Source: JACRLW01 sp050181465 (lineage in GTDB: Bacteria > Planctomycetota > UBA1135 > UBA2386). From it: a stretch of DNA of 49,434 nucleotides. Numbering within the stretch: the stretch's first letter is position 1; each line of letters starts with the position of its first letter. Of this stretch, positions 24,801 to 34,577 are shown one piece after another. The position numbers were made by a program, and so were the translations under genes. The stretch covers positions 1-49,434 of the forward strand of contig JBFXDD010000032.1 of assembly GCA_050181465.1 (NCBI GenBank), in the 5' to 3' direction. A model generated the notes under the pieces. It was not told the DNA's origin, searched no databases, and saw only the letters and a list, made by a program, of their open reading frames with translations.

Positions 24801-27800
24801 GGCGACCGCCACGACCCTCGCCGCCGAGTGCCGTCGCGGTCTCTTCGAGAGCCCACGGATTCAGCAGCAGACTGGGTCGCTCGAGCATGTTGCCGGGAAA
24901 CTTCCGCGCCAACCTGCGCTCGAGGATGTAGCGAAGCTCGTCGCCGATCTCCCGACCTTCGTGGAAGGTCGACGCGCTCTCGCGCCGCGACTGCTCCGCA
25001 GCCAGTCCGCGACGGCCGCTCGCGAACTGAGCGAACACATCGAAGGCGGGTTCGAAGCGGCTCGTGAGGATGTGCACGCGACTGCTGGGCGAAGCGTGAT
25101 CGAGCTGGATCTCCAGACTGTCCCCGCTCTCGCGCAGCGAACGTACGTGCACGCGCGCGCCGTCGTCGACCGTGAGGATCCGTCGGCTCCCGACGACGAA
25201 TGGACCGGCAGCTGCGCCCGCGGCAACCTCGATCTCCGTCACACGGTCGCGATCGTGGAACAACCGATACGAACCGGGCGCCAAGCCTCGGATCACGAAC
25301 TCGGAGTCGCTCCGCTCGATGCGATCGTCGAGCGAAGCGACAAAGGTCGCTCGGCCGTCGCGACGGATGTCGAACAGATGTGCGGCGTCCTGGGAACCGA
25401 GAGTGCGCGCCACATGAATCGGTTCGCCGATGCGAACCGCGATGCGCGCCACGGTCGTGACCGAATCGTTGCTCAGGCTCCAACTCGCCGTCTCGGCACC
25501 GGCAATCTCACACTGGAAGCGCTCGATCCCCGGAAGCTGTCCGAGGTAGACGCGTCCCGCCGCGTCGGTCCGCATGGAGACGGTGATCTCATCGGTGAAG
25601 TCGCGGTGCCACAGTCGTACGGTGACGGCGCGATTGGCCTTGGCCTCTCCGTTTCGACCCAGCAGATCGAGGACATGGCCATCTGCGCTTCGCGAGAGCA
25701 GCGGACAATGCGTCTGAGCCGTCCTTGCGATTCCGTTCAGGCTGAAGTCGACTCGATCGCTCACCAAGTCGAGCTTTGTTCCGCCGGTCAGACTTCGCAA
25801 TCGGCCGCGAAGCTGCAGGCGCAATGCGACCAGGTCCTCCGGCACCGCCAGCGTGTGCAGGAACTCCATGTCATCGCGAAGCGCGGCCACTGGAATGTCT
25901 TGCTGGGAGTTGCGTCCGTCGAGCAACTGACCGGTGATGGACAACACCGCATCTTCCAGCAAACCGATCGAGATTCGCTCGCCCGCGACGTTCAGGTTCG
26001 CGCGAACTGCGAGCGAGGCTCGCTCGCCGGGCAGGAGCGCCTCGCGGTCCAGGGCGACGCCCAGATCGAGCTCATAGCGTTCGGCAGCATGTGGAAACGC
26101 CGCCAATTCCGCGAACTCACCGTGCTGAAGGATGACCGTCCGCTCGGCGGGATCGGTCGAGTACGGGATGGTGATGACTCCAGACTCGCCGGCCTTGAAC
26201 TCGCGACCAGCAAAGCGAATGGACGCATCCGTCAGGAGCGCTCCCCGATCGTCGAACACGCGGAAGTCGTGGCCGGCTGCGCCGTGACGCTCGACGTGCG
26301 ACAATCGGCCCTTGCGAATCAGCGCTCGGCTCGACATTCCGTTGCCGATCAGCTCGACCACCCAGACTCCCGCGCGATTCATCTGCGGGAAATCGAGGCG
26401 GTGTCGCCATCGCCGCATGGGATCGTTGGTGAAGTCGATCGTGGTCTGCTCGTTCGCGATCAGTCCATCGAGATCGATCGAAGCATCGACCGGGCGGTCG
26501 TGCGCGAGCAGGTAGTTGAGCGTGTCGACTTCGAAGACCTTGACCAGAAGCTTCTGGACGTTCTTGACTTCGATCTCCAGAGCGACCGGATCCTCTATGG
26601 CGAAGCGATCCGGTGTCGTGACGTCGAACTCGATCTCGACCCGATTGCGGAGCGCCTCGTAGTAGCTCGGACTATCGATCATCGCGAACCAACGCTGCGA
26701 GTCACCGATGCCGTAGAGGATCTTGGTCTCGGCGAACACCCGCGCAAGCCACGACGGCTCGATGAGTTCCCGGAAGGCGCTGAAGTCCGCCGCATCCAAG
26801 AACACTCGTTCCAGACAGGCACGCACGAGTTGCTCGCTCGAATGGATGGGCGCTAGTCCCACGACCCGCGACTCTCCTTCGGCAACCATCGGCGCGCGGC
26901 CACGTTGCTCCAACCATCGGGGGTTCACGTAGACGGATTGTCGCGGCAGCCGCAAGTAGCGCATCAGGCGCTCGCGATCCACGACCCCACGCTTCAAGTC
27001 TGCAGCGAGTTGCCAATGCAGGACCTGGGCGATCAACGTGTTGTGGACCGGTGCCAATCGCGAGGTGAAGGCCGAGAGCCGGGCGAGCCAGGCGTCGCGC
27101 GCCGCAGGATCGAGTTCGATGTTCTCCTCGGCCGTGGGCTGCAATCGCGCCAACCACACCGCGACGAACTGCTCTGAATTGAGGAGAGCCGGCATTCCGG
27201 CCACGCATCGTTCGAGTTGTTCGAGGGTCAGGGCAGCGTGGATCGGGATCGAGCCGAAGCCGGCCGAGTTGCGCAAGGACAGTTCTCGCAGCACGAGTTC
27301 GGCGAGATTCGGTGCAGAGGGAACTCGAAGACGGCGCAAGAGGGAGACGAGTTGGCGGTCGTCGAGAGGGCCGGCAGCGACATGATCGAGGGCGGCATCC
27401 CGGAAGCCGTCGACCGTCTCGCGATGCGCGTCGAAGGCGTATCGCACCAGGCGCTCACGGGCGATCAGGGCTGGATCGAGGCGGGTGGGCAGCGCCGGGT
27501 CGGTGCCTTGGCTGCGCTTCTGGTCGCCGAGACTCGGACCGATTCGCTCCTTGATTCGCTCGATGGCAGTTGCAGGGTCGAGGTCGGCGCGAAGCAGAGC
27601 CTGACGGTTCTCGATGGTATGAACCCGGTTGGTTCGACCATGTCGAGCGATCCAGTCCGGCAACAACCGGTCCACTTCCTCGAATCGCTGCTCGTGCTGC
27701 GCCAGAAGACAGGAGTAGAAGAAGTGTTCGTCGGTCCCGGGGATGAGTTGATCGAGCACCGCCTTTCGATCCGAAGCGAGTGCGAACCGTTCGCGGAAGT

Positions 27801-27900
27801 CGATCTCAACGCCTTGCGCGTTCATGTGAGGAGCGAGGCAGGCGCTCGCGAGGAAACCAGCCAGGAGAATGCTGGCGACAGAGTCGGAAGACTTGACCAT
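21818..27900 (-). CDS. Giant alpha-2-macroglobulin-like secreted protein (3' end missing)
   Basis: At least 2027 residues; the C-terminus is lost in the gap. Residues 1-30 are a signal peptide, with ASAC (Cys21) as a possible lipobox or cleavage after HMNAQ. An N-terminal helical region (to about 400) is followed by repeated beta-sandwich segments resembling MG domains (for example LLVKVFEVDTLNYLLAHDRP and AGVWVVELIGNG). A Gly/Pro/Arg-rich insert (nt about 24700-24840) precedes GEFADLAFLANPSRLIVNLR...GKLKVPL, which matches the opening of an A2M domain. No thioester motif (CxEQ) is visible. Bacterial A2M proteins are periplasmic, often proposed as protease traps. It has no penicillin-binding-protein neighbour. 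The family call rests on pattern only. Confidence 0.65.
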
Positions 27901-28033
27901 GCGAGTTTCGACAGCGAAGCGGTCGTTGATCGATCGTGATCGATCGGGGCGAAATCGACGGCGAGACCGGCGCAGGGCGCCGCGTCAGGCAAAGCGCGGG
28001 CCGAACTCCGGCGAAGGTCGTCCGGTTCCTCGC

Positions 28034-29122
28034 TCAGCGACATTCGTTCCGACCCGGGAACGGGAAGGCGTCGAGCTGCTGCTCCGCCGCAGCGAGCACT
28101 CGCTCGGGAAGGATCCCCCGCATGCAATCATGATGACCGAGGGGACAGACCTTGCGCTGACAGGGCACACACTCCAGTTCCCGACGCTGGATCACCACCT
28201 GCCGCTCGAGGGCATAGTCGGTGTACCGCGAGTCGGTAGGCCCCATGAGACAGATGGTCGGGACGTCGAAGGCCACGGCGACGTGACGAGGACCGGTGTC
28301 CGTCGTGACCATCAAGTCGGCCCGCGAGCAGATCGCGGCCAGCTCAGCGAGGCGCAGCACCGGGTCGGCGGCCGCGACGACCCCGTCCCCGGCCGCGTCG
28401 GCGATCGACTTCGCCAACTCGACTTCGGCTGGGCCGGCGAGAACTACCACCCGCGCACCGCGCTTCGCGACCAGCGCCCGAGCGACGGCGGCGAAGTGCT
28501 CCGGCGGCCACAGCTTGCTCGCGCCGAAGGACGCCCCTGCCGTCATCAGGACGAGTGGACCCGTTCCCGGCACTTTGGCGACCAGCCAGCGCTGGACCGA
28601 CTCGGCCGCCGCCGGCGCGACGCAGAGGCGCGGGCGGTCGTCGGCCGACGGCACACCCAAGCTGTCCAGGAGTCGGGAATAGTACTGCGGCATCGGCTCG
28701 GGGACCCGCCGGGGTCCGTGCCGACGCCAGAACGGTCGAGCGGAAACTGCTCTCGGTCCCCGGGTCAGGAGACCCGGTCGGCCCTGGCGGTAGCCGACCC
28801 GCTCCGGCACCCGCGCGAGGAAGGGAATGAGCGCAGTCTCGAAGGAATTGGGCAGCACGACCGCGAGGTCGTAGGCCCCGGCTCGGGTTCGGCCGACCTG
28901 CTCCCAGAACAGCTTCCAGCCGCGTGACTTGGGAGCCTCAACGATGCGGTCGAACCAGGGGGCGCCCGCCACGAGGTCCCGCAGGTAGGGGCGCAACGCG
29001 ACGGTCAGCTCCGCGTCGGGCCAGGCTCGGCGCATCCGAGCGAAGGCCGCGGTCGCCATCACCAGGTCACCGACCCAGTTGGGTGCGCGGACGAGAACTC
29101 TGGCCGGCGGCTTCACACGCAC
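28034..29122 (-). CDS. waaF: Glycosyltransferase family 9 (ADP-heptose:LPS heptosyltransferase, WaaF-like)
   Basis: 362 aa from the GTG at 29122. The frame is open to 29203, but the first conserved strand, RVLVRAPNWVGDLVMATAA, begins just after the GTG. GT-B fold with family landmarks: PNWVGD nucleotide-sugar loop, AVVLPNSFETAL, LLDSLGV, VLMTAGASFGASKLWPPEHF, and TTDTGPRHVA plus MGPTDSRYT for ADP-heptose binding. The Cys-rich segment ECVPCQRKVCPLGHHDCM occurs in many WaaF/GT9 members. It adds heptose to the inner core, consistent with the lipid A genes at 2321-4656. It is divergent from tex. Confidence 0.88.
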   Translation of the reverse strand: MRVKPPARVLVRAPNWVGDLVMATAAFARMRRAWPDAELTVALRPYLRDLVAGAPWFDRIVEAPKSRGWKLFWEQVGRTRAGAYDLAVVLPNSFETALIPFLARVPERVGYRQGRPGLLTRGPRAVSARPFWRRHGPRRVPEPMPQYYSRLLDSLGVPSADDRPRLCVAPAAAESVQRWLVAKVPGTGPLVLMTAGASFGASKLWPPEHFAAVARALVAKRGARVVVLAGPAEVELAKSIADAAGDGVVAAADPVLRLAELAAICSRADLMVTTDTGPRHVAVAFDVPTICLMGPTDSRYTDYALERQVVIQRRELECVPCQRKVCPLGHHDCMRGILPERVLAAAEQQLDAFPFPGRNECR

Positions 29123-29247
29123 GGTGTACGGGTCGCCGGAGTGCTTCACAACGGCGCGCACTGGCCGCCTTGCCGCGGCGCCTGTTAGAGTCCGCCCTCC
29201 CACTCTCCGCTCGTCATCGCTGCGAGCCTTGCCGGGACCTCGCCCCC

Positions 29248-31839
29248 ATGGTGGCCGAAAGCACCCTCCGTCGGCTGGAAGCCGAGTTCGACAGCCCCAA
29301 AGACCAGCTCCTCGCGATCCTCGACTTGTTCGAGCGCGGGGCCAGCCCGCAGTTCGTGGCTCTGTATCGCCGCGACGAGGCCGGCGACGCCGGCGAGGAT
29401 CGCTTGACTGCGATCCACGAGCGGGCGCGCTTCCTCAACGAGCTCGAGCGTCGGAAGGAGAATCTCCTGCGATTGCTCGGTGAGCGCGCGGCGACCGTTG
29501 GGTCGGCACCTGCTCGCTTCGACCTGGGCGAACTCACCGCGATGCTCGCGGAAACCGTCGACCAGGATCTGGTCGACGACATCGACCACGCGCTGCGTCC
29601 GAACGAGCACACCGGCGAGGCGCGCATCGCGCAACTCGGGCTGACGCCGTTGTTTCAAGCGATTCTCCGCCGTGAGCTCGACGAGCAGTCGCCGCAGGAC
29701 GCAGCTCAGCCGTACGTGAGCGATGTCGACGGCATGCGCGACACCGACCAAGTGCTCGCGCAGATCGTGCTCGCTCTCGCCGAACGATTCGGCGAGGACC
29801 CGGTGCTCCGCAGCCGAGTGCGTGACGAACTCTCTCGCGGCATTCTCGAAGCACGCGCGAGCGCCGCAGGAGAAAGCGAGTCACAGAAGCCGGGCAGCGA
29901 ACGCTTCGCCAAACTCATCGGCGCGGAAGAACCCGTTCGCCGCATCTCCGCGCAACGCATGCTCGCACTGCGTCGCGCCGAGCGCGAAGGCTTCGTATCG
30001 CTCCGCCTCAAGCTCGAGCCGGGTCGGGAAGTGACCCTGTTCCGCGAGCGCTTCGCACCGGGCCTCGATCCGGAGTCACCGCTGGGCCGGTTCCTCGACC
30101 TTGTCTTCGGTCACGCCTACGACCAGTACGTGCACCGCGCCTGCGAGGAACGCGTTCGCCATCAGATCAAAGAGAAGGCGGACCGTGAGCAGGTCAGGAA
30201 CTTCGTGCGGGCGTTGCGCGCGCAGTTGATGGCACCGGGCAGCGGCGACAAGCCGGTGGCCGCCATCCGTGTCGCCGGCAAGAGCGTTTGGCTCGCGATC
30301 GTCGGCGCCGGTGGTGCGCCGAGCGTGAAGCGGACCTTCGGGATTCCCGACGAGGAGGCTGCACGAGGCGAGATGTTCGACGCCTTGGTCGCCGCGCTGA
30401 ACGAGGACTTCCCAGCCTACCTCGTGGTGCCACACGGACGACGCGAGAACGCTGCCCGCGAGATCGCCGAGCAGATGCTAGCCAAGCTCCCGCCCGAGAC
30501 TGCTCGGCCGAAGCTCGTGGCCATGGACGAGACCAGTTCGGTGGTGTGGGCGACGAGCGCGCAGGCTCGCAAGCGCCACGGCAACAGCGACACCGGCTTG
30601 CGCGCGACCCTGAGTCTGGCGCGTCGTGTGCATGACCCGTTGTTCGAGCTGATGCGCGTCGACGTCCGCGGCCTCGGCTTCGGCGAGAATCTCACCGAAG
30701 TCCACCAGGGCCTGCTCAAGCGTCAACTCGATGCGGCGATCAGCTCGTGCTTGGCGCGCATCGGGGTCGACGTGAACCGAGCCGATCAAGCACTATTGGC
30801 TCGCTTGCCCGGGATCTCTCGCGAGCTCGCGGAAGCGATCGTCAAGGAGCGCTCGGCGAACGGCCCCTTCAAGTCGCTACAAGAACTCTCGCGCGTGACC
30901 GCACTCGACGAGGAACGCCGCAACTTCATCGTCGGCTTCCTTCGAATTCACGGCGGCGAGAACGTCTTCGACGCGACGACGATCCACCCGGAGAACCGGG
31001 CCCTCGTCGAGCGCATCGCCGCCCTCGCGGGCAAGCCGGCGAACGAACTCCTCGGCGAACGCGTGCCGAGGATCGACCTGAGCGCGCTTCCCGAGAGCGA
31101 GTTCGGGCGCCTGCGCGTGCGCGACGTTCTCGACGGGATCGCGCTCGGCACTCGAGATGCACGCGGCGAGATCGAGGTCTTCACCAACCAAGGCGTCACC
31201 AGCTTCCAAGAGCTGCGTGTCGATCAACCCTTGGAAGGACGCATCACGAGCCTCACCGACTTCGGCGCCTTCGTCGATCTCGGGATCGCGCAGGACGGCC
31301 TGATCCACGTCTCGCAGATTCCTCCGGTTCGCCTGCGCGATCCGGACCAAGGCCTTCGCGTCGGCGAGATCGTCCGCGTCTGGGTCATGAACCTCGACGA
31401 GGGCAAGAAGAAGATCGGCCTAACGATGTACGAGCCGCGCCACTTGCGCGAAGGTCGCGCGCCGACGCTCGGCGAACGACTGGAGGCCGGCGGTCGCCGT
31501 CGCGATCGCAAGGCCGCGGTGCCGGCAGTGCAGTCGCGCGCGGCGCGAGCGCCGGAAGGGCAACGGCCCGGTGGGCGACGCGGTCCGAACGCCCGGCCCG
31601 GCGGCAGCAAGCCGCGAGGCGAAGGCGCCCCGCGTGAGTCGCGAGAGAGCTTCGACTACGACGAGCGGGGTCCACGTCGAGGCCGCGGGAGCGACTCGCC
31701 GCGAGTCTTCACCGTGGAGAGCGAGAAGGCAGCAGAGGCAAGCCGCGGTAAGAAGGGCGAATTGCGCTCCTTGTCCGGACTAAAGGCCTTGCTCGGCGGC
31801 GAATCCAAGCCGAAGCCGGACTCGGGCTCAGAGTCCTGA
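29248..31839 (+). CDS. tex: Tex-like RNA-binding transcription accessory protein
   Basis: 863 aa from the ATG at 29248. The N-terminal helical Tex domain begins DQLLAILDLFERGASPQFVALYRRDEAG. A YqgF/RNase H-like domain (about 330-465) is followed by the helix-hairpin-helix segment (VDVNRADQALLARLPGISRE), a second HhH-type region and an S1 RNA-binding domain at about 660-730 (GRITSLTDFGAFVDLG, LIHVSQI). A low-complexity Arg/Gly/Glu-rich tail of about 120 residues extends beyond the usual C-terminus and probably adds nucleic-acid binding. Tex/SPT6-like proteins act with RNA polymerase. A hairpin follows at 31852-31884. Confidence 0.93.
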   Translation: MVAESTLRRLEAEFDSPKDQLLAILDLFERGASPQFVALYRRDEAGDAGEDRLTAIHERARFLNELERRKENLLRLLGERAATVGSAPARFDLGELTAMLAETVDQDLVDDIDHALRPNEHTGEARIAQLGLTPLFQAILRRELDEQSPQDAAQPYVSDVDGMRDTDQVLAQIVLALAERFGEDPVLRSRVRDELSRGILEARASAAGESESQKPGSERFAKLIGAEEPVRRISAQRMLALRRAEREGFVSLRLKLEPGREVTLFRERFAPGLDPESPLGRFLDLVFGHAYDQYVHRACEERVRHQIKEKADREQVRNFVRALRAQLMAPGSGDKPVAAIRVAGKSVWLAIVGAGGAPSVKRTFGIPDEEAARGEMFDALVAALNEDFPAYLVVPHGRRENAAREIAEQMLAKLPPETARPKLVAMDETSSVVWATSAQARKRHGNSDTGLRATLSLARRVHDPLFELMRVDVRGLGFGENLTEVHQGLLKRQLDAAISSCLARIGVDVNRADQALLARLPGISRELAEAIVKERSANGPFKSLQELSRVTALDEERRNFIVGFLRIHGGENVFDATTIHPENRALVERIAALAGKPANELLGERVPRIDLSALPESEFGRLRVRDVLDGIALGTRDARGEIEVFTNQGVTSFQELRVDQPLEGRITSLTDFGAFVDLGIAQDGLIHVSQIPPVRLRDPDQGLRVGEIVRVWVMNLDEGKKKIGLTMYEPRHLREGRAPTLGERLEAGGRRRDRKAAVPAVQSRAARAPEGQRPGGRRGPNARPGGSKPRGEGAPRESRESFDYDERGPRRGRGSDSPRVFTVESEKAAEASRGKKGELRSLSGLKALLGGESKPKPDSGSES

Positions 31840-31851
31840 GTCGGAATCGGT

Positions 31852-31884
31852 GCGACGGGGCGAGACTTGGATTTGCCCCGTCGC
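31852..31884 (+). terminator. Hairpin after tex
   Basis: GCGACGGGGC (31852-31861) pairs perfectly with GCCCCGTCGC (31875-31884) around a 13-base loop, 12 bp after the tex stop codon. No T run follows, so it may be a Rho-dependent or 3'-end-protecting hairpin rather than a classical intrinsic terminator. Confidence 0.55.
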
Positions 31885-31906
31885 CGTCCCAACCACCTTG
31901 GGCAGC

Positions 31907-31935
31907 TTGGGGAACCTTCCGGCCTTGGATACACT
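31907..31935 (+). promoter_or_regulatory. Candidate sigma70-type promoter for the secreted protein at 32032
   Basis: TTGGGG (31907-31912) and TACACT (31930-31935) are separated by 17 bases, resembling TTGACA/TATAAT with 3 and 4 of 6 matches. This predicts a start near 31942 and a leader of about 90 bases before the ATG. The spacer lies between a hairpin after tex and a well-formed gene start. It is a pattern match only. Confidence 0.38.
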
Positions 31936-32031
31936 CTGAAGCAAGCGATTCGTGCCGAGTCCCTGCTCGTGCGGCTACCGCACCTCGATCGAGTCGCATC
32001 TCACTCATCCACGCTCCTACTCGAGGACGCA

Positions 32032-33336
32032 ATGAACAAAGCTCTCATGACTGCTCTCGCCGGCATCGTCGCCGGCTCACTCTCCGCACAGGTCATCGTC
32101 GATCCGTGCGGCCCCGGCGTGTTCGGCACCCCGGGCCCCAATGCCGACCTCGGTAACCTCAACTGGGATACCACCACCAACGGGCTCGGCTTCAACATCA
32201 CCGAAGTCGCGCAAGTGTTCCTCGTCGCAAACCCCGCGGGCGGCTACTGGGGCTCGGCGACCGTCAAGAAGTCGACCGGGACCGACTTTGACGCGATCAC
32301 CTTCAGCTGGGCCGGACCGGGCAATCAACCGGTCGCGAACGCAGATGCCAACAGCCTGAACGGGACGGCGGACGAGTTCCAGATGTCGCTCAGCACCGAT
32401 GGTCTGATCACCGTGCTGGACGCCGGCGCCGGCAACCCGAACACCGGCGGCGCGAACCGCCCGTTCCTGGCTTCGCGCGCGACCCCGAGCGGCCCCTTCA
32501 CCTTCGTCGCGACGATCAGCGGCGCCTTCCCGTCCGCAGCGGGCTACTACGATCCGCAACTGGGTCGCTACGACCTCGATCAGAACGGCACCGTCGATGA
32601 CGTGCTCTACTGGGCGGCACCGAGCGGCGGAATCGATTGCGGCATCCTGAATCGCGCGACCGGCGCGATCTCGGCGACGCGCACCGCGATTCCCGCCCTG
32701 AGCGTGGCCGGCTTCCAGTTCTGCCACTCGCCGACCCCGCAGTACGACGCCACGGGCGTCAGCCACGCGCTGATCTTCTCCGTGTTCGCATCGGCAACGG
32801 GTTCCGACTCCTACTACTACCCGGGTCGTAACTCGGCCGATTACCCCGGCGCCACGCTGGCCGGCCTCCAGCCCTACGCGATGTTCGACGACGGCACCAA
32901 CTGGGATGCCAACCCCGCGCTCGTGAGGGGCTCGGCCTACTATGCCCGCGCCACGGGCGGCTACACCGATCCGTTGCTCGTCGAGTTCTTCTCGATGTCC
33001 GGCATGTCGGTCTCGGCTTCCGCCGGCGGCACCGGCACGATCTACGGCGCGCTGCCGCTCGGTCAGTCGACTTCGATCCTCACCGGCGCCATCAACATCG
33101 GCGCTCCGGTCCCGTCCCCCTTGCCGGTCTCTGCCTTCGGCCTCAACGGCTTCGGCAACCTGTGCATCGCTCCCTTCGCCTCCGTGGGCACCGGCTCCAC
33201 GACCGGCGACTTCGCGGTCAACCTGACCTTCCCTGCCGGTTTCCCGGCGGGTGCGCTCCCGATGCAAGGCGTCATGCTGAACGTGCTCACGCAAGAGGTC
33301 TACCTCAGCAACGTCGCGTATCTCGAACTGCGCTGA
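32032..33336 (+). CDS. Secreted planctomycete protein of unknown function
   Basis: 434 aa. The signal peptide is short and clear (MNKALMTALAGIVAGSLSAQ, cleaved before VIVD). The mature protein is acidic, Gly/Ala/Thr-rich and beta-rich, like bacterial surface or matrix proteins, and contains one calcium-loop-like DLDQNGTVDDVLYW near residue 183. Two spaced Cys (Cys203, Cys221 region) could form a disulfide. GAGGA lies about 8 bases before the ATG. It has its own candidate promoter and is followed by a strong terminator (33380-33401), so it is probably a single-gene transcript. I do not recognise a named family. Confidence 0.75.
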   Translation: MNKALMTALAGIVAGSLSAQVIVDPCGPGVFGTPGPNADLGNLNWDTTTNGLGFNITEVAQVFLVANPAGGYWGSATVKKSTGTDFDAITFSWAGPGNQPVANADANSLNGTADEFQMSLSTDGLITVLDAGAGNPNTGGANRPFLASRATPSGPFTFVATISGAFPSAAGYYDPQLGRYDLDQNGTVDDVLYWAAPSGGIDCGILNRATGAISATRTAIPALSVAGFQFCHSPTPQYDATGVSHALIFSVFASATGSDSYYYPGRNSADYPGATLAGLQPYAMFDDGTNWDANPALVRGSAYYARATGGYTDPLLVEFFSMSGMSVSASAGGTGTIYGALPLGQSTSILTGAINIGAPVPSPLPVSAFGLNGFGNLCIAPFASVGTGSTTGDFAVNLTFPAGFPAGALPMQGVMLNVLTQEVYLSNVAYLELR

Positions 33337-33379
33337 TCGACGACGGCGCGCTGGAAACTCCGCGCCAAGATCGAGTAAG

Positions 33380-33401
33380 GAGGCGGCCCTCGGGCCGCCT
33401 C
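33380..33401 (+). terminator. Intrinsic-type terminator after the secreted protein gene
   Basis: GAGGCGGCC and GGCCGCCTC form a perfect 9-bp stem with loop CTCG, followed by TCTTCGTTTCC. It lies 44 bp after the stop codon at 33336 and 26 bp before the NUDIX gene start. Confidence 0.75.
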
Positions 33402-33426
33402 TCTTCGTTTCCGGGCCTACCGAATC

Positions 33427-34110
33427 ATGGCAAGCGACGAACGGGTTTGGGTCGTGAACCGCAGCGACTTCTTCGCCGGTCGCTGGCCGCAGGGGTTGAT
33501 CGCGCTGCATCGCCCCGAACTCGACGAACTCCTCGCTCGGTTCGAGTCACGGGGGCGTTTCGAAGCCCGAGCCCCTGCCGAGCAGCAGCCTGAATGGAAG
33601 CAGATCATCCCGTACTGCGCGATCGTGCGCGGCGACGAGGTCTTCTGTGTCGAACGGCTCGCAACGGGCGGCGAAGCCAGGCTTCACGGTCGACTATCGA
33701 TCGGACTGGGCGGGCATCTCGGCCCCGAGGACGGCGAGCCAGCGGGAATCATCGCGCGGGGAGCGCTGCGCGAGTTGGGCGAGGAGTTACGGATTCCGGG
33801 ACTCGACAGCCTGGCGCCGCGCCCGCTGGCTCTGCTCAACCACGACTCCGATCCCGTCGGATCGGTGCACGTGGGTGTGGTGTTCGCGCTGGAGGTGTCC
33901 AGCGAGATCGCGGTTCGTGAAATCTCCAAGCTGCGCGGGGGTTTCCGGCCGCTTGTCGAGTCCCTGGAGCTGTGGCAAGATGCGCAGCGCCTCGAATCCT
34001 GGTCGCGCCTGCTTCTGCCAGCACTCCCGTCCATGCTTGCTTCCGCAGACGGGCACGACCAGTCAGCTCGAACTCTCGCACCCGGTAGTGAGGATTCCAT
34101 CCATGGCTGA
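33427..34110 (+). CDS. NUDIX-family hydrolase-like protein
   Basis: 227 aa. A Nudix box is visible near residues 97-125: GHLGPEDGEP leading to GALRELGEELRI, matching the REUxEExGU core with its metal-binding glutamates. The N-terminal 60 residues (VWVVNRSDFFAGRWPQG...) contain a conserved-looking aromatic segment specific to a subgroup of phosphoesterase-like NUDIX proteins. Flanking strands (YCAIVRGDEVFCVER, VHVGVVFALEV) fit the fold. The substrate is unknown. The last 8 bp overlap the start of the 74-aa gene, which implies coupled translation. Confidence 0.8.
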   Translation: MASDERVWVVNRSDFFAGRWPQGLIALHRPELDELLARFESRGRFEARAPAEQQPEWKQIIPYCAIVRGDEVFCVERLATGGEARLHGRLSIGLGGHLGPEDGEPAGIIARGALRELGEELRIPGLDSLAPRPLALLNHDSDPVGSVHVGVVFALEVSSEIAVREISKLRGGFRPLVESLELWQDAQRLESWSRLLLPALPSMLASADGHDQSARTLAPGSEDSIHG

Positions 34111-34327
34111 GCGCAAGACCCTGAAGCCGTCTCGTGACCGCATCTACGACCTTTTGATGAACGCCCGGCAGGCCGACTGGGTGACCCTGAATCTGGACGA
34201 CGGTAGCTCGATGTCGGGCGCCATCATCTTCAACGAGTTCAAGGGCACCGGCCGACTCATCAACGTCGACGACGAGGTCAGTTTTGACTTCAACGTCGAT
34301 CAAGTGATCGACGTTCGGATCGCTTGA
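34103..34327 (+). CDS. Small Sm-like beta-barrel candidate protein (74 aa)
   Basis: 74 aa. The start ATG at 34103 has GTGAGGA about 12 bases upstream and overlaps the NUDIX stop by 8 bp. After a charged helix (SRDRIYDLLMNARQADW) come five short strands, VTLNLDDGSSMSGAIIFNEF, then GTGRLINVDDEVSFDFNV and VIDVRIA. This layout of helix plus curved strands, with DDG and a glycine at the turn, resembles Sm/LSM or other small beta-barrel RNA-binding proteins. I do not recognise an exact family. A strong hairpin terminator begins 39 bp after its stop. Confidence 0.65.
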   Translation: MAERKTLKPSRDRIYDLLMNARQADWVTLNLDDGSSMSGAIIFNEFKGTGRLINVDDEVSFDFNVDQVIDVRIA

Positions 34328-34366
34328 TCCGCTCCGACTCGGGCCTCATTGGTCCGCAGTCGCATC

Positions 34367-34399
34367 GAAACCGCGCGGCCGCTTCGGACGCGCGGTTTC
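34367..34399 (+). terminator. Strong hairpin terminator after the NUDIX/Sm-like pair
   Basis: GAAACCGCGCG (34367-34377) pairs perfectly with CGCGCGGTTTC (34389-34399) around an 11-base loop. The A-rich 5' arm and T-rich 3' arm, followed by TTCGT, are typical of an intrinsic terminator that can work on both strands. Confidence 0.75.
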
Positions 34400-34440
34400 T
34401 TCGTACGCAGGCTTGGGGAGCTTGGGGAGCAACCGATGGG

Positions 34441-34577
34441 CGGCTCGACGGACGAGCCGATGCCACGGCCTCCAGAAGCGACGAGCCCCCCGTGGCCAAC
34501 TGCGCACCGGACGGGAGTAAAGAACGCCGTCGAGGCCTCGCGGCCTCGACGGCGCAGTCTGCTCCGAGGAACTGCGC
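34441..34577 (+). ncRNA. Cluster of consecutive hairpins, possible structured RNA
   Basis: Four hairpins follow one another: CGGCTCG/CGAGCCG (34441-34459), GCCACGG/CCGTGGC (34462-34496), GCCGTCGAGGC/GCCTCGACGGC (34526-34553) and GCGCAGT/ACTGCGC (34552-34577). A second ACTGCGC at 34499-34505 can compete for the same GCGCAGT, so two exclusive folds are possible. It could be a 3'-end-derived small RNA, a tandem terminator, or chance pairing in GC-rich DNA. The strand is unproven. Confidence 0.35.

Noticed and set aside
24961..26856. Plus-strand open frame of about 631 codons
   Set aside because: It is antisense to the macroglobulin-like gene and has no domain or signal features.
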